In this document: positions 45,073-54,308 of the stretch, piece by piece | How positions within the stretch are numbered: the stretch's first letter is position 1 | Layout of the letters: every line of letters starts with the position of its first letter | Assembly: GCF_026151205.1 (NCBI RefSeq) | Contig: NC_087079.1 | Span: 4,173,230 to 4,237,229, forward strand | Length of the DNA stretch: 64,000 nucleotides | Source: Bolinopsis microptera | Lineage: Eukaryota; Ctenophora; Tentaculata; Lobata; Bolinopsidae | Direction: 5' to 3' | Notes under the pieces: generated by a model | The model's database searches: none | Told to the model about the DNA's origin: nothing | What the model saw: the letters and a program-made list of their open reading frames with translations, nothing else | Position numbers and translations under genes: made by a program

Positions 45073-46349
45073 TTTGATTCTTGAAGCTACAAATATCCAC
45101 GAATCGAATAATTGGGTAAACCGTAAAAGAAGAACAAGAAGTGGTCACTTGGTCAGGTTATCCACCTTTTGTAGTGGTCTGGTGACAGGATAAACAATAG
45201 CGAACAAGTGACGTCAGGCCGTCAGGGACAACAAAGTGTCATTGTTACTTTGTTAGTATAGTAGTACCACTGCCCCTACCTTCTATTGTAGCTATTGTAG
45301 TATCAGTAAAGCTTATTGTTGCTCCGAGTCTTTTTAGCTTTTTAGCATAGCTTATTTTTAGTCTTTTTAGTTTAAGTGCATCTGAATAGCCACATAACGG
45401 TTATGCGACAAAATTAACGTTTAGGAATATTATTCGCATTGATATACAGAATGTGAAATAATGATATTAGCGGAAATGAGTAGTCCAGAAGATAACCTAT
45501 TGTGGGTAGATGATGATATTATGAGAAAGTTAGGCGGGTATAGTTATCGATAAAAGCTCTATTACATCTGATCTCGCATACAGGGAGCTTGAATAGAGTT
45601 TACGGAACAATCGAGTAACTTTAACAACAAAGAACAATAAGATATGATGTCAACACCAATGAATAGAAGCAGCAGCTTGTATCGTAGTATCATCAAAACA
45701 AACAAGATAACAGAATCAGTAACCCGGGTAACATCAAAACAATCAAGATGACAGAATTAGTAACCCGGGTAACATCAAAACAAACAAGATACCGAATTAG
45801 TAAACAGGGTGATAGAATAACAAACAGACTTTTCATCTTGAGTTCTTCTTCTCGCATGGTTTAATTCCACGCGGTAACGAATTTCAATATGTAATAAATT
45901 TAAGTTTGCTATGTCATCTTTGTCATATTATGAAAATTAAAAAAGTCTCATCTCATCTTTATCTAATCTGGTACAACAACAGCTTCTGCTGCCAATAATT
46001 TTAGCATATAAAATTTCTCAGAATTCACTCGGAAGAGCAGATAAGATGGTGGACACGCTACATAATGTTTAAAGGTTTTATAACGAAGTTATCATTAATC
46101 AATTTTGGTAATGGGACTGCCTAAATAAGTCGAGACTCGAGATTTTATATCTTTAATTTATTCAACTTCACCATGTTTACAAACCCTCACCATAACTTCC
46201 TGTCCCGGTAACATGTTATCTTAACCGCCGAACACTGGGACCACTGTGAACATGACTCACTCATTGTTATATTATATGCAACAAACTCACTCAGTAACCA
46301 TCCCCCATTTTGTACGTTTTTACTTTGCAAATAGTTATTGGTTAAAACG
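45073..46349. promoter_or_regulatory. Shared upstream region of divergent LPMO and pentraxin genes
   Basis: About 1.3 kb between two outward-facing secreted-protein genes. A TATA-like TTATATTATATG lies at about 46266-46277, roughly 75 bp before the pentraxin ATG. No clear TATA box was found for the LPMO gene. Confidence 0.4.
45691..45812. repeat. 41-bp tandem repeat, three copies
   Basis: Unit starts CATCAAAACAAACAAGATAA and ends AACCCGGGTAA. Lies in the divergent upstream region, so copy number could affect regulation. Confidence 0.92.
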
Positions 46350-47249
46350 ATGAGAGGTCAGGTAAACCTAGCAGTAGGTCTACTGTTCCTGTTGGTCAGT
46401 CCTGCTGTTGGATACAACACTGCAGAAGGTTCCAGACTAGTAGACAGACGGCAGTTCGCTCTCAAGTTCGGGGATACATTAGATGATTTCATCGTGTTCA
46501 GGCCCGATATGTCACCTCTACAAAATGCGCTTACAGTATGTTCCTGGGTGAGGACGCTGCAGACTTCCAATTGCCATCCTACCTGGTTATCTTATGCTAC
46601 TAGCACTTACAATCACGAAATATACATCTCTGATAACGGTCTCCACAACTATTTCCTCAATACTGACTTAGACATGAGCAGCAAGATAAACTTGTCTATA
46701 GGTGCATGGAACCACTACTGTGCTTCTTGGAGTACATCATCCAACACAAGGAAGATCTACTTCAACGGGGAACTTATTGGGCAGGGTGCGACAACCTCCA
46801 GAACTCTCGCACTAGGCGGGTCTTTAAACTTTGGACATGAGCGACACTTTGACGGCAGTAACAGGGAGGTCAGTGAAATATTCGGAGGGGAGCTTTTTAA
46901 GGTTAACTTTTTCGCAAAGGAGCTGACAGGGGAGGAGGTACTGGGGATGAAAGAGGCGGGACTCTGCTCGGACGTGGAGGAGAGTTACGGGAGAGTCCGG
47001 TATCTCAGATGGGAGGACCTACTCCTGGAGCAGAGAAACGGGAACATCACCGAAGTGACCCAGGATGTCCTGCTCGGAGTTGTCACGCAGAGAATGAGGA
47101 GGAGACTACAAACGATACAGAGAAACCCATACCAGGATCACCGGACAGCAGGAGTGTTGAGAAGAACACGACGGAATGTGAGTGTGAGAAGAAGGATCTC
47201 ACTCGCTGGGATCTACTATATTCTAAAGAGTTCTTCAACCGGACCCTGA
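46350..47249 (+). CDS. Secreted pentraxin-domain protein, C-terminus probably frameshifted
   Basis: I start at the ATG of MRGQVNLAVGLLFLLV, which opens a signal peptide ending SPAVG; a frame starting 12 bases earlier would use TTG. Residues about 30-210 form a pentraxin (LamG-like) fold. HYCASWST at 122-129 matches the pentraxin signature H-x-C-x-[ST]-W-x-[ST], and Cys64 with Cys124 would form the family disulphide. Pentraxins are calcium-dependent, usually oligomeric lectin-like proteins of innate immunity or matrix. From about residue 246 the frame turns Arg-rich (RMRRRL, RRTRRN), while the -1 frame continues as plausible protein to 47311. The gene has no introns here. Exact endogenous ligand is unknown. 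Confidence 0.85.
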   Translation: MRGQVNLAVGLLFLLVSPAVGYNTAEGSRLVDRRQFALKFGDTLDDFIVFRPDMSPLQNALTVCSWVRTLQTSNCHPTWLSYATSTYNHEIYISDNGLHNYFLNTDLDMSSKINLSIGAWNHYCASWSTSSNTRKIYFNGELIGQGATTSRTLALGGSLNFGHERHFDGSNREVSEIFGGELFKVNFFAKELTGEEVLGMKEAGLCSDVEESYGRVRYLRWEDLLLEQRNGNITEVTQDVLLGVVTQRMRRRLQTIQRNPYQDHRTAGVLRRTRRNVSVRRRISLAGIYYILKSSSTGP

Positions 47250-47311
47250 CTAAGAGCCTTCTGGAACAAATTAGATCTTACTGGGACATCCTTGGCATGT
47301 ATGCTTTATAA
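47088..47311 (+). CDS. Alternative -1 frame continuing the pentraxin C-terminus
   Basis: Reads on from the pentraxin after a shift near 47080-47105. It has two N-glycosylation sequons (NTT in VEKNTTECECEKKD and NRT in FFNRTLTKS) and a C-terminal helix-like stretch LLEQIRSYWDILGMYAL, before TAA at 47309-47311. No GT-AG intron of useful size lies at the junction. Either an assembly error or a real frameshift. Confidence 0.5.
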
Positions 47312-48475
47312 CTGAGTTAAAGGTTTGACATCTACAACATCACTAGGCTAAAATGCAAAATCATTTTCCCTGTTATGAATTAAGATAAATAAGCTAACTA
47401 ATTAACTGATTAATTAACTAATTAGTTTCTCCAACAGGACATTTCGTGGGTACAACAATAACTGAAGAATTGATCACTCATTTCAAGATCTTCCACTCCT
47501 GCAGAGAGTCCTGCAGTATCCTTACTGGATAAAAATAAACATTTTCCAAAAAGGACCTTGGACACAGACCACAGTGGTTTAGAGTGATTTAGGATTTTAA
47601 CTCCGGATTATTTAATAGAAATATTTAAACATTCATTTCTTCTAACTTAAAAATATATCCACATCTTTTTGCTAAGAAAAGACCTTAATTTCTGCTAACC
47701 ATCTTCGAAGTATGAACACAAACTCATATTAAAAGATTATTTCGAGACGGTTAAATTATACTGTAACGAGATATCTATATATTTTGATCTTATCGTAATT
47801 AATTCTTATGGTTAACTTTTGTCGATTTTTGTTAGAAATATTATTCACGTGGATTAGTATTCTAGTAAAAATCTACTAGATCTTAATTTCAGATCTAGTC
47901 AGTCCCATTAGCAAAGAACTTAAGTTCGTGCCACTCCGCTAAGGTATAATTTTCCGATCTGAATACACGCGAATTGACGATGCAAAACAGCGTAATTAAA
48001 TATTGCTCCAAAATTGTTTTGGATCCTCATCTGTACGTTTGATGAGGCTCTATTTTCTCAAGATAACGTAATACCCTGGAAAAATTTAAACTGATTACTG
48101 ATTAAATTAATTATTGGTATGATTAGCATCATAGGTACTAGCATTATAAATATAAGTACAATGGCAAATAGGTACAATTCAGGCTGGCTATTAGCCATAA
48201 ACATAAGTAAGTGTCGGCTATTAGCCGGATGTTGAAGGGCTGTTAAGATTTTCCTTAAAACAAAGACTGACCGATGTGGGTGGAAAGGGCTGGTAGATGG
48301 CTGTTAGAAGTGCGATTAAAATGTCTATATTAGCCTGCTGTTACGGTTACATCCGGTTAATGTACATGAGTTAATACCTTAGATGTGTGCTGGACGGTAT
48401 ACCTAAGATCCACAGTAGTGTGTCAACCTACAACCATCACGTCAGAAAAGAACCGTCTTATAGGCCCTTCCAATG
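47312..48475. other. Intergenic, nothing recognised
   Basis: AT-rich. Includes GCTATTAGCC repeats near 48185-48220. No gene seen. Confidence 0.55.
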
Positions 48476-48513
48476 GGAATTAAACAGGAATTAAACAGGA
48501 ATTAAACAAAATT
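48476..48513 (-). repeat. LINE 3' simple-repeat tail
   Basis: Plus strand AATTAAACAGG three times. Read on the minus strand it follows the LINE 3' UTR. Confidence 0.5.
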
Positions 48514-48749
48514 GGGTCAAACGGCAGATGCCGTGTCTGACCAATATAGGAATAGAAGGTTTAAAATTCAAAACTACCCCAATGTATCAAATAACCAAAC
48601 AAGGTGGTAAAAGTAGATAACCATGTGAAAGAATATAGCACAGATAGCACAGTCGTATGCAGAAAAAACTCAGCCAAGAGCACTCAACAATGACAAAGAA
48701 AGTATCATACAATGTCCACACACTTATCAAAATATACAAAACACGACAT

Positions 48750-51700
48750 TCATTCAGTATTTTTCTTCGTGAACCTCCGTTCATCGACCTTATTTAAAAA
48801 CCGTCCAATGTCTCTGATAGTTGTTGAGTCGTCGAAGATTTCTCCCGGTTCTTCTCTCATTACTAACAGGTCCCTCGTTCGTTGATGTAGGTTTTTGCGT
48901 AGGTCTTCGTATAGGGGGCATTCGTAGAGGATGTGATGCTCATCTTCTATCACTGGATAGGCCCCTGGTAGCTCATAGAGAAGATCTAACAAGTCATCGT
49001 CACTTGAGCAGCAATGTCTGCAGGCCCGATGTTTTATGTTAAACCGCTTTTTGCCGTAGCGACCAGTTTCAACGTTAAAGCGGTGGGAGCTGCTTCTGAA
49101 TTGCGCGATCTTCTTTGAGCAGTTAGGTTTAAGATCAAGGGCTAGATACGTCTCTTGAGCAAACTTTCTCTTCACTAAGTTGTAGAATGATAGTTTTCTG
49201 TTAGATGTCCTTTCTGTTTCCCATGAGTTTATAAACCACTTTTGCAAACTCTTTCTAATCTGGCTTGGTCTTAATCCTTGGTTTCTCTCTGATGCCTCGA
49301 TGGTTTCTTGCATCTGCTCGAGAGTGGAGAACCAGCTCAGGTTTAGGGTCGCCTGCTCTTCGAAAGCGTGTCTAGCAAAGCAGTCACGACCGTCTACAAC
49401 CATTTGTTCAAGTCTTTCTTTGTAGTTAAACACTTGCTTTGATAGCGTGATGCCTAGTGGATGCCTGCCTGTGTCACCCCATATCGCAGCATTGGATGTT
49501 GACTTCCTCACCCCTAAGGTCCATTTCAAAAGAGACAGATGAAAGTTCTCTAGAGGGTCCCTGGCAATGAGTGTACACACGTTTCCTGTTTCTGGTGTGG
49601 TGCTCGTGTTTGCGGGGAAGTTGCGGAACAGAGCTGTGCTTGGCAGCCACACTTGGCAACCATACGACACCACAGGTACAATAAGTGTATCATATAGCTT
49701 GAACAGTATAGATTTCCTGATGTGGCGGGTATCAATGTAGCTTTTCAAAGAGAAATAACTTCTTAATGCTTTTTGCCTCAGCTTTTGTTGTGTTAGCTTA
49801 AGTGATCCGCTCAGAGTAAATGTAATGCCAAGGTAACAGTACTCTCTCCCGGAGGGGATCTGTTGTTCTCCCAGTTTGAACTCATGACTTTCCTTCAGAT
49901 GCCTTCCTGTTGGGTTAAACACAAGGACTGAAGTTTTTCCAATGTTTACTGTCAGGCCCCATTCTGAGCAGTAATTGTTTAGGACATCAAGCATTTGTTG
50001 AAGACTGTGTTTGTTGAGGGCTAGAAGGACAAGGTCGTCTGCCCATAGCAGATGAGTTATATCTGTATCATTTAGGACAGGGACTTTCACTCCTTCGATG
50101 TTGTTGAGATCATGTGAAAGCTGGTGGATAAAGCATTTAAACAGTTCAGGGGACATGGGGTGTCCTTGTTCAGTACCACATATTATGTCGATCTTCTGTG
50201 ACAGCTTGTCTAGTAGCTTCACTTTGGCTGAGGAGTTTGAGTACATGAACTTAATGCACTCAAAGAATCTCCCTTGAATACCCATTTTCCACAACTTGTA
50301 TAGGAGTGCCTCACGACAGATGGAATCAAACGCTTTGGCATAATCGACAAAGCATGTGTATAGCCTTTGGCGTTTCTTGGTGACATACTTTTCCACGCAG
50401 GTTGAAAGTGTGAAAATGTGGTCAGCTGTCTGTGCGTCTTTACAGAAACCTAGTTGGTTGGCTGTATCAGGATCACATTGATCACGGAATGATATCAATC
50501 TTTTCAGCAATATGCTTGCAAAGAGCTTTCCGAGATTGCTCGCTACAGCGATGGCTCTGTAGTTGTTTGGATCATAGATATCACCTTTTTTGTGTAGTGG
50601 TGTAACTACTGATGAAGTCCATGGGTAAATTGATAGGCTTAGGCAGTGGTTGAAGAGGTTGAGGACTGCTTTGAGCATGGATCGTGTTGAGGCTTTGAAG
50701 AATTCATTAGAAATTAGATCTTCGGAAACTGCCTTTCCTTTTTTAGTGGCCTTAATGCAAGCACACAGCTCTTCCATCTTTATATCTTGATCCAAAAGCT
50801 TGGTCAGGTCGTCACAAATGTTGTTTTTCTGCATCTTTGACTGTAGCTCTGCGATCTTAGAATCTTTGATGTTCTTTTTGCCGTAAAGTTCACTGAAGAA
50901 CTTGCAAAAGTTGATCATATCGAAGGCATATGTCTTGATATCAAGACTGGTTGCAGGCGATTTTGTATTTTTAAGAGCTTTGAAGGATTTCCAGCAGATG
51001 TTGTTCCCTGTTTCTATGTCCTTGCAAAGCTTCTCAAAGAATTCTGATCGCTTATGTCTGATCATCTTTCTATATTGTCGCCGAGTGTCGTAATAAGAGT
51101 CCCTGAGGAGCTTGTCCAATGGGGATCTTCCATACTTTTTTGCTAGAATGTTGAGTGTCCTCTTAAGACGGATACATTCACTGTCAAACCATGCCATTTT
51201 TGGCTTCATTCGACTCTTCTTTTTGGTGCTACCATATTTATTATGTCTCGGCCCTTTCTGACGACTTGAGGCGTTTTTTCGGGGCATCACTTGTTCAGCA
51301 ACTTGATGATACAGCTCAACAATTTGGTTGTTAAGGTTAAGAACGTCTTGAGGGGTTTTGCATGAACTTGTAGCCAGAGTTTCCGTCTTTTCCTTTATAC
51401 TAGGGTCACCCATAGCTAGCAAGAATTTGAGCTCAGCATTATCCTCACATGGCCATTTGTACTTCCTGGGCGCGTCCTCGAGGTCACGCAGTATTTCTTC
51501 TGAAAGGGTTATGTTGTGTCTTAGGCTAAGTGTTGTGACAGAGGGTTTGTGATCGGAGAATTTGTTCAAATCAAGGACTCTGAAACTCTTAACGATCGCT
51601 TTTATGTCAGCTCCTACAGCAACATAGTCTACAACGCTAGCTCCGCCATAATTCACCGATGTGAATTCCCCTAAGGAATCGCCAAGTACGCTGCCGTTTA

Positions 51701-51995
51701 GGATGGTTAGATTTGCACAGGCCAGAAAGTCAAGGAGTAACTTTCCTCTAGGATTAACCATGTGGTCCTTGCTAGAACGATCATTGAGACAGGGGTGGCT
51801 GCGTTGGCTAAATGGGTTTGCAGCAGATAATGCTTCAGTATCTTCCTCGATGGTGTTGTTCAAGGTTGCGGTCCTTGCATTGAAATCACCTGCTAGTATC
51901 ACCTTCCTGCCGTTTTGAATACTATTCATGGTGAAGTCAAGTAAGTTGTCTAGAGTTGAAGCATCGTCATCGTATGTACTTTTGCTTGATTTCAA
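48750..51995 (-). CDS. LINE EN-RT polyprotein (partial endonuclease, intact reverse transcriptase)
   Basis: About 1081 codons without a stop. The endonuclease part keeps GDFNAR (about residue 37) and the catalytic-type SDHKP, but lacks its first third. The reverse transcriptase has motif A FVDYAKAFD (about 547), motif B GTEQGHPMSPELF and motif C LLWADDLVLL (about 651), then the thumb region (YCYLGITFTLSGSLKLTQQK). The C-terminus holds a Cys/His cluster (CRHCC, then HHILYECPLYEDL). The usual F/YADD is WADD here. Clade not certain; it looks like the large jockey/I/CR1 assemblage. The uninterrupted frame suggests a young copy. The chosen start codon is arbitrary because the 5' end is missing. 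Confidence 0.9.
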   Translation of the reverse strand: MKSSKSTYDDDASTLDNLLDFTMNSIQNGRKVILAGDFNARTATLNNTIEEDTEALSAANPFSQRSHPCLNDRSSKDHMVNPRGKLLLDFLACANLTILNGSVLGDSLGEFTSVNYGGASVVDYVAVGADIKAIVKSFRVLDLNKFSDHKPSVTTLSLRHNITLSEEILRDLEDAPRKYKWPCEDNAELKFLLAMGDPSIKEKTETLATSSCKTPQDVLNLNNQIVELYHQVAEQVMPRKNASSRQKGPRHNKYGSTKKKSRMKPKMAWFDSECIRLKRTLNILAKKYGRSPLDKLLRDSYYDTRRQYRKMIRHKRSEFFEKLCKDIETGNNICWKSFKALKNTKSPATSLDIKTYAFDMINFCKFFSELYGKKNIKDSKIAELQSKMQKNNICDDLTKLLDQDIKMEELCACIKATKKGKAVSEDLISNEFFKASTRSMLKAVLNLFNHCLSLSIYPWTSSVVTPLHKKGDIYDPNNYRAIAVASNLGKLFASILLKRLISFRDQCDPDTANQLGFCKDAQTADHIFTLSTCVEKYVTKKRQRLYTCFVDYAKAFDSICREALLYKLWKMGIQGRFFECIKFMYSNSSAKVKLLDKLSQKIDIICGTEQGHPMSPELFKCFIHQLSHDLNNIEGVKVPVLNDTDITHLLWADDLVLLALNKHSLQQMLDVLNNYCSEWGLTVNIGKTSVLVFNPTGRHLKESHEFKLGEQQIPSGREYCYLGITFTLSGSLKLTQQKLRQKALRSYFSLKSYIDTRHIRKSILFKLYDTLIVPVVSYGCQVWLPSTALFRNFPANTSTTPETGNVCTLIARDPLENFHLSLLKWTLGVRKSTSNAAIWGDTGRHPLGITLSKQVFNYKERLEQMVVDGRDCFARHAFEEQATLNLSWFSTLEQMQETIEASERNQGLRPSQIRKSLQKWFINSWETERTSNRKLSFYNLVKRKFAQETYLALDLKPNCSKKIAQFRSSSHRFNVETGRYGKKRFNIKHRACRHCCSSDDDLLDLLYELPGAYPVIEDEHHILYECPLYEDLRKNLHQRTRDLLVMREEPGEIFDDSTTIRDIGRFLNKVDERRFTKKNTE

Positions 51996-52050
51996 TCTCT
52001 TCTTGTAGGAAGAGTGCTCATTTGTAAAACATGGTAATCTCAGTTCATTT

Positions 52051-53847
52051 TATACTTTTTATAAGCTGTTTTTACAAGGTTTGTTCCTTTTGTAATCAAT
52101 GTGAAGTACTCGTTATTACAGATTAGTGAAGATACATAATGAGTTTTGAGATGAGCTTAAAGTTAGCCAAACTCAACTTTTTGCAAGTAGAGTTTATAAC
52201 AAAAGCAAGTTTACTGTAAATATTTCAGGATCGGGGACAGAAAATCGCTGGAACAACATCTGAACAATCATTTCACGGAACACAATCTCCTGTACAACTC
52301 CTCCGCTTCTTTCCCAAGCAAAAACAGGGTTACAATTCGAGAAAACGGAGCTGATTCTCATTCGTACAATCTTATATCGTGATATGTGGAACCAAGATAT
52401 GCAGATGAATGATCCAATGATCAATTGTCAAACTGTCAAACAAATACGCTTGCCGAAAGATGTATTTGAAATTTTTTGTTGATTTTATGTATTTATGTTT
52501 GAAGAAACCTGCACTGTGCGGCTGCAAGATTGTTGAGCTTTTTTGGAGGATTTATCATTATGCATGACCTATGATTTAGTTTAATACTAAATTCCGATAT
52601 TGTAAAAGTGCACTTTTGTATGATTGTGTTACACTACGTTACTTACTTACTTAGTATTGCGAAATAGTTGAATGTAAAATGATATACCTTATCGGATTTT
52701 ATTTGAACGGACATCAATTGGATGCTGGAAGCCCTAGCGTTCATTTTAATGTACTCCGTTTAAATAAGGTCTGACAAGGTACCTAGTTAAATTAAATACA
52801 TTTGAAAAATGCCTTGGAGTGTTCATTTTAATATCCCTTCAAAATTATGTCCGTTCATGCAATGTCCGGTCGAATAACGTCCGATAATGTATATCTAATT
52901 GATCAGACAAAAAAATCACAACATTTTATAGGTATTTAACATCAGTCAATAATCCTGGTATCATTTCAATTTTCAATCATGATCATGACGTATGTAGTCA
53001 CAATTGCCTTCAATGAAACGAGTTGATTTCATGAAACAATTATATAATGATAATTAGGTAACCCTACAGTATATCCAATATTTCAAAAGCTAGTTAACCA
53101 AAGCAAAGCCATAATACGGACTTCAGCTCATCGAGTAATGGCCCATGAATTCCCCTCCTGGAATTGCCGACCCCTATAATTCCAATTGTAATTCTTAGTC
53201 AAGTCCACGTCAGTTTTTTTACAAGTTCAGCAAATAAGAAATAAAGTATTTTATTTCGAGGACGAAGCACTGCGAGACCGACTTGCGACTATTAAGTAAA
53301 GATGTAAATTGGATAAGTAAGACGAAGGAGGATAAGGAGTTTGAGCCAAACAAAAATCGCACTAAATCGCAAGATTTTCGAAGCCATTGTAGATCACCAG
53401 ACAGGATCAGGGTCGAAATTTTACATCTCAGCTTATAATTTTATAAAATACAGAATTTTGTTAATGATTAACGAACATAACACTTTTCACATCGAAATTA
53501 ATTGAATTTGTTGTATTTTCCTCCTAGAAGCTCCGGTTGCTAATAAAAACTGACAAGTCTGAATACTAATGTTCCACAATATTCGTCTGTAGCTCAACTT
53601 TTAACAGGACTGCAAAAATTAAGTAGATTGACATAACTTCTCGAGCGCTGATTATGTTTTTAGCACAAACGCTGAGCTTAATTTACTGTATAATAATATA
53701 ATAATAGTATAATAATGAATAATAAATTATAATAAATGATCGTGTTGGTGTGAAAATAGAGATTTCTACAAACCCGAGACAAATAGAATTACGGGTATGG
53801 GCTGAAGGAAACACGTGATCTGCACTGATGCTGAGACTGGAGAGGCT
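52051..53847. other. Intergenic, nothing recognised
   Basis: AT-rich. An (ATA)n-like run near 53690-53735. No gene seen. Confidence 0.55.
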
Positions 53848-53856
53848 GTATATATA
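53848..53856 (+). promoter_or_regulatory. Candidate TATA box of the Cys-rich secreted gene
   Basis: TATATATAA about 380 bp upstream of the ATG, with a CACGTG at about 53811 and CCAAT at 53876. A 5' UTR of roughly 350 bp is implied. Confidence 0.35.
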
Positions 53857-54235
53857 ACAGCTTGCAAATCAAACCAATCTCACTTCCAAGATTGCGTTTT
53901 ACTGTTATAGTAAGATAGTACTAGGTCGGAGCCAAGTCCGCTTTATGCTAGATAAATTATCCGTATTACATCGCTGTCCAGCATGGCTCATGCAAGGGCT
54001 CTCACGTCCTTTTTAGAGTTTGTTCAACTTACCTTGTGTAACATATAAAATAACCTTGATTCGGTTGGCTTGTTGTGCTCTATCCTACCACGTATAATAC
54101 TATTACTATAATAGCGTCACTTAAGGCAATATATCGCTGGTTATAGTTATCGTCTCCTATACTTCATATACTTCGTATCACCACCTCTAGTATCACTTGT
54201 TTGAATCGAATTTATTTTAATATAGTTTTACCAGG

Positions 54236-54308
54236 ATGAAATTTTCTCTGAATATCGTTGTGATTGCTACTTTGGCGCTTTTGGCAGCCAAAGCAGTTTC
54301 TGAAAAAG
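54236..54308 (+). CDS. Cys-rich gene exon 1 (signal peptide)
   Basis: ATG context ACCAGGATGAAA. Encodes 24 residues with a hydrophobic core. Donor GTAGGA, phase 1. Confidence 0.8.

Larger units (their letters stand above)
48476..52050 (-). mobile_element. LINE (non-LTR retrotransposon), 5'-truncated
   Basis: On the minus strand an open frame with endonuclease and reverse transcriptase spans 48750-51995, with in-frame codons as far back as about 52047, where a TAA stands. The expected N-terminus of the endonuclease is missing. The 3' end lies near 48476-48520 in a short repeat that reads CCTGTTTAATT on the minus strand, resembling the simple-repeat tails of some LINE clades. No convincing target duplication was identified. 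Confidence 0.85.

Noticed and set aside
42006-45148. Other open frames overlapping the LPMO gene
   Set aside because: Shadows of the 1012-codon frame, kept open by its repetitive linkers.
46338-46349. Pentraxin start at the upstream TTG
   Set aside because: The ATG 12 bases downstream opens a standard signal peptide; a TTG start is not expected in an animal gene.
48750-51995. Host gene or group II intron-type reverse transcriptase
   Set aside because: The GDFNAR and SDH endonuclease motifs before the RT and the C-terminal Cys/His cluster are those of a LINE.
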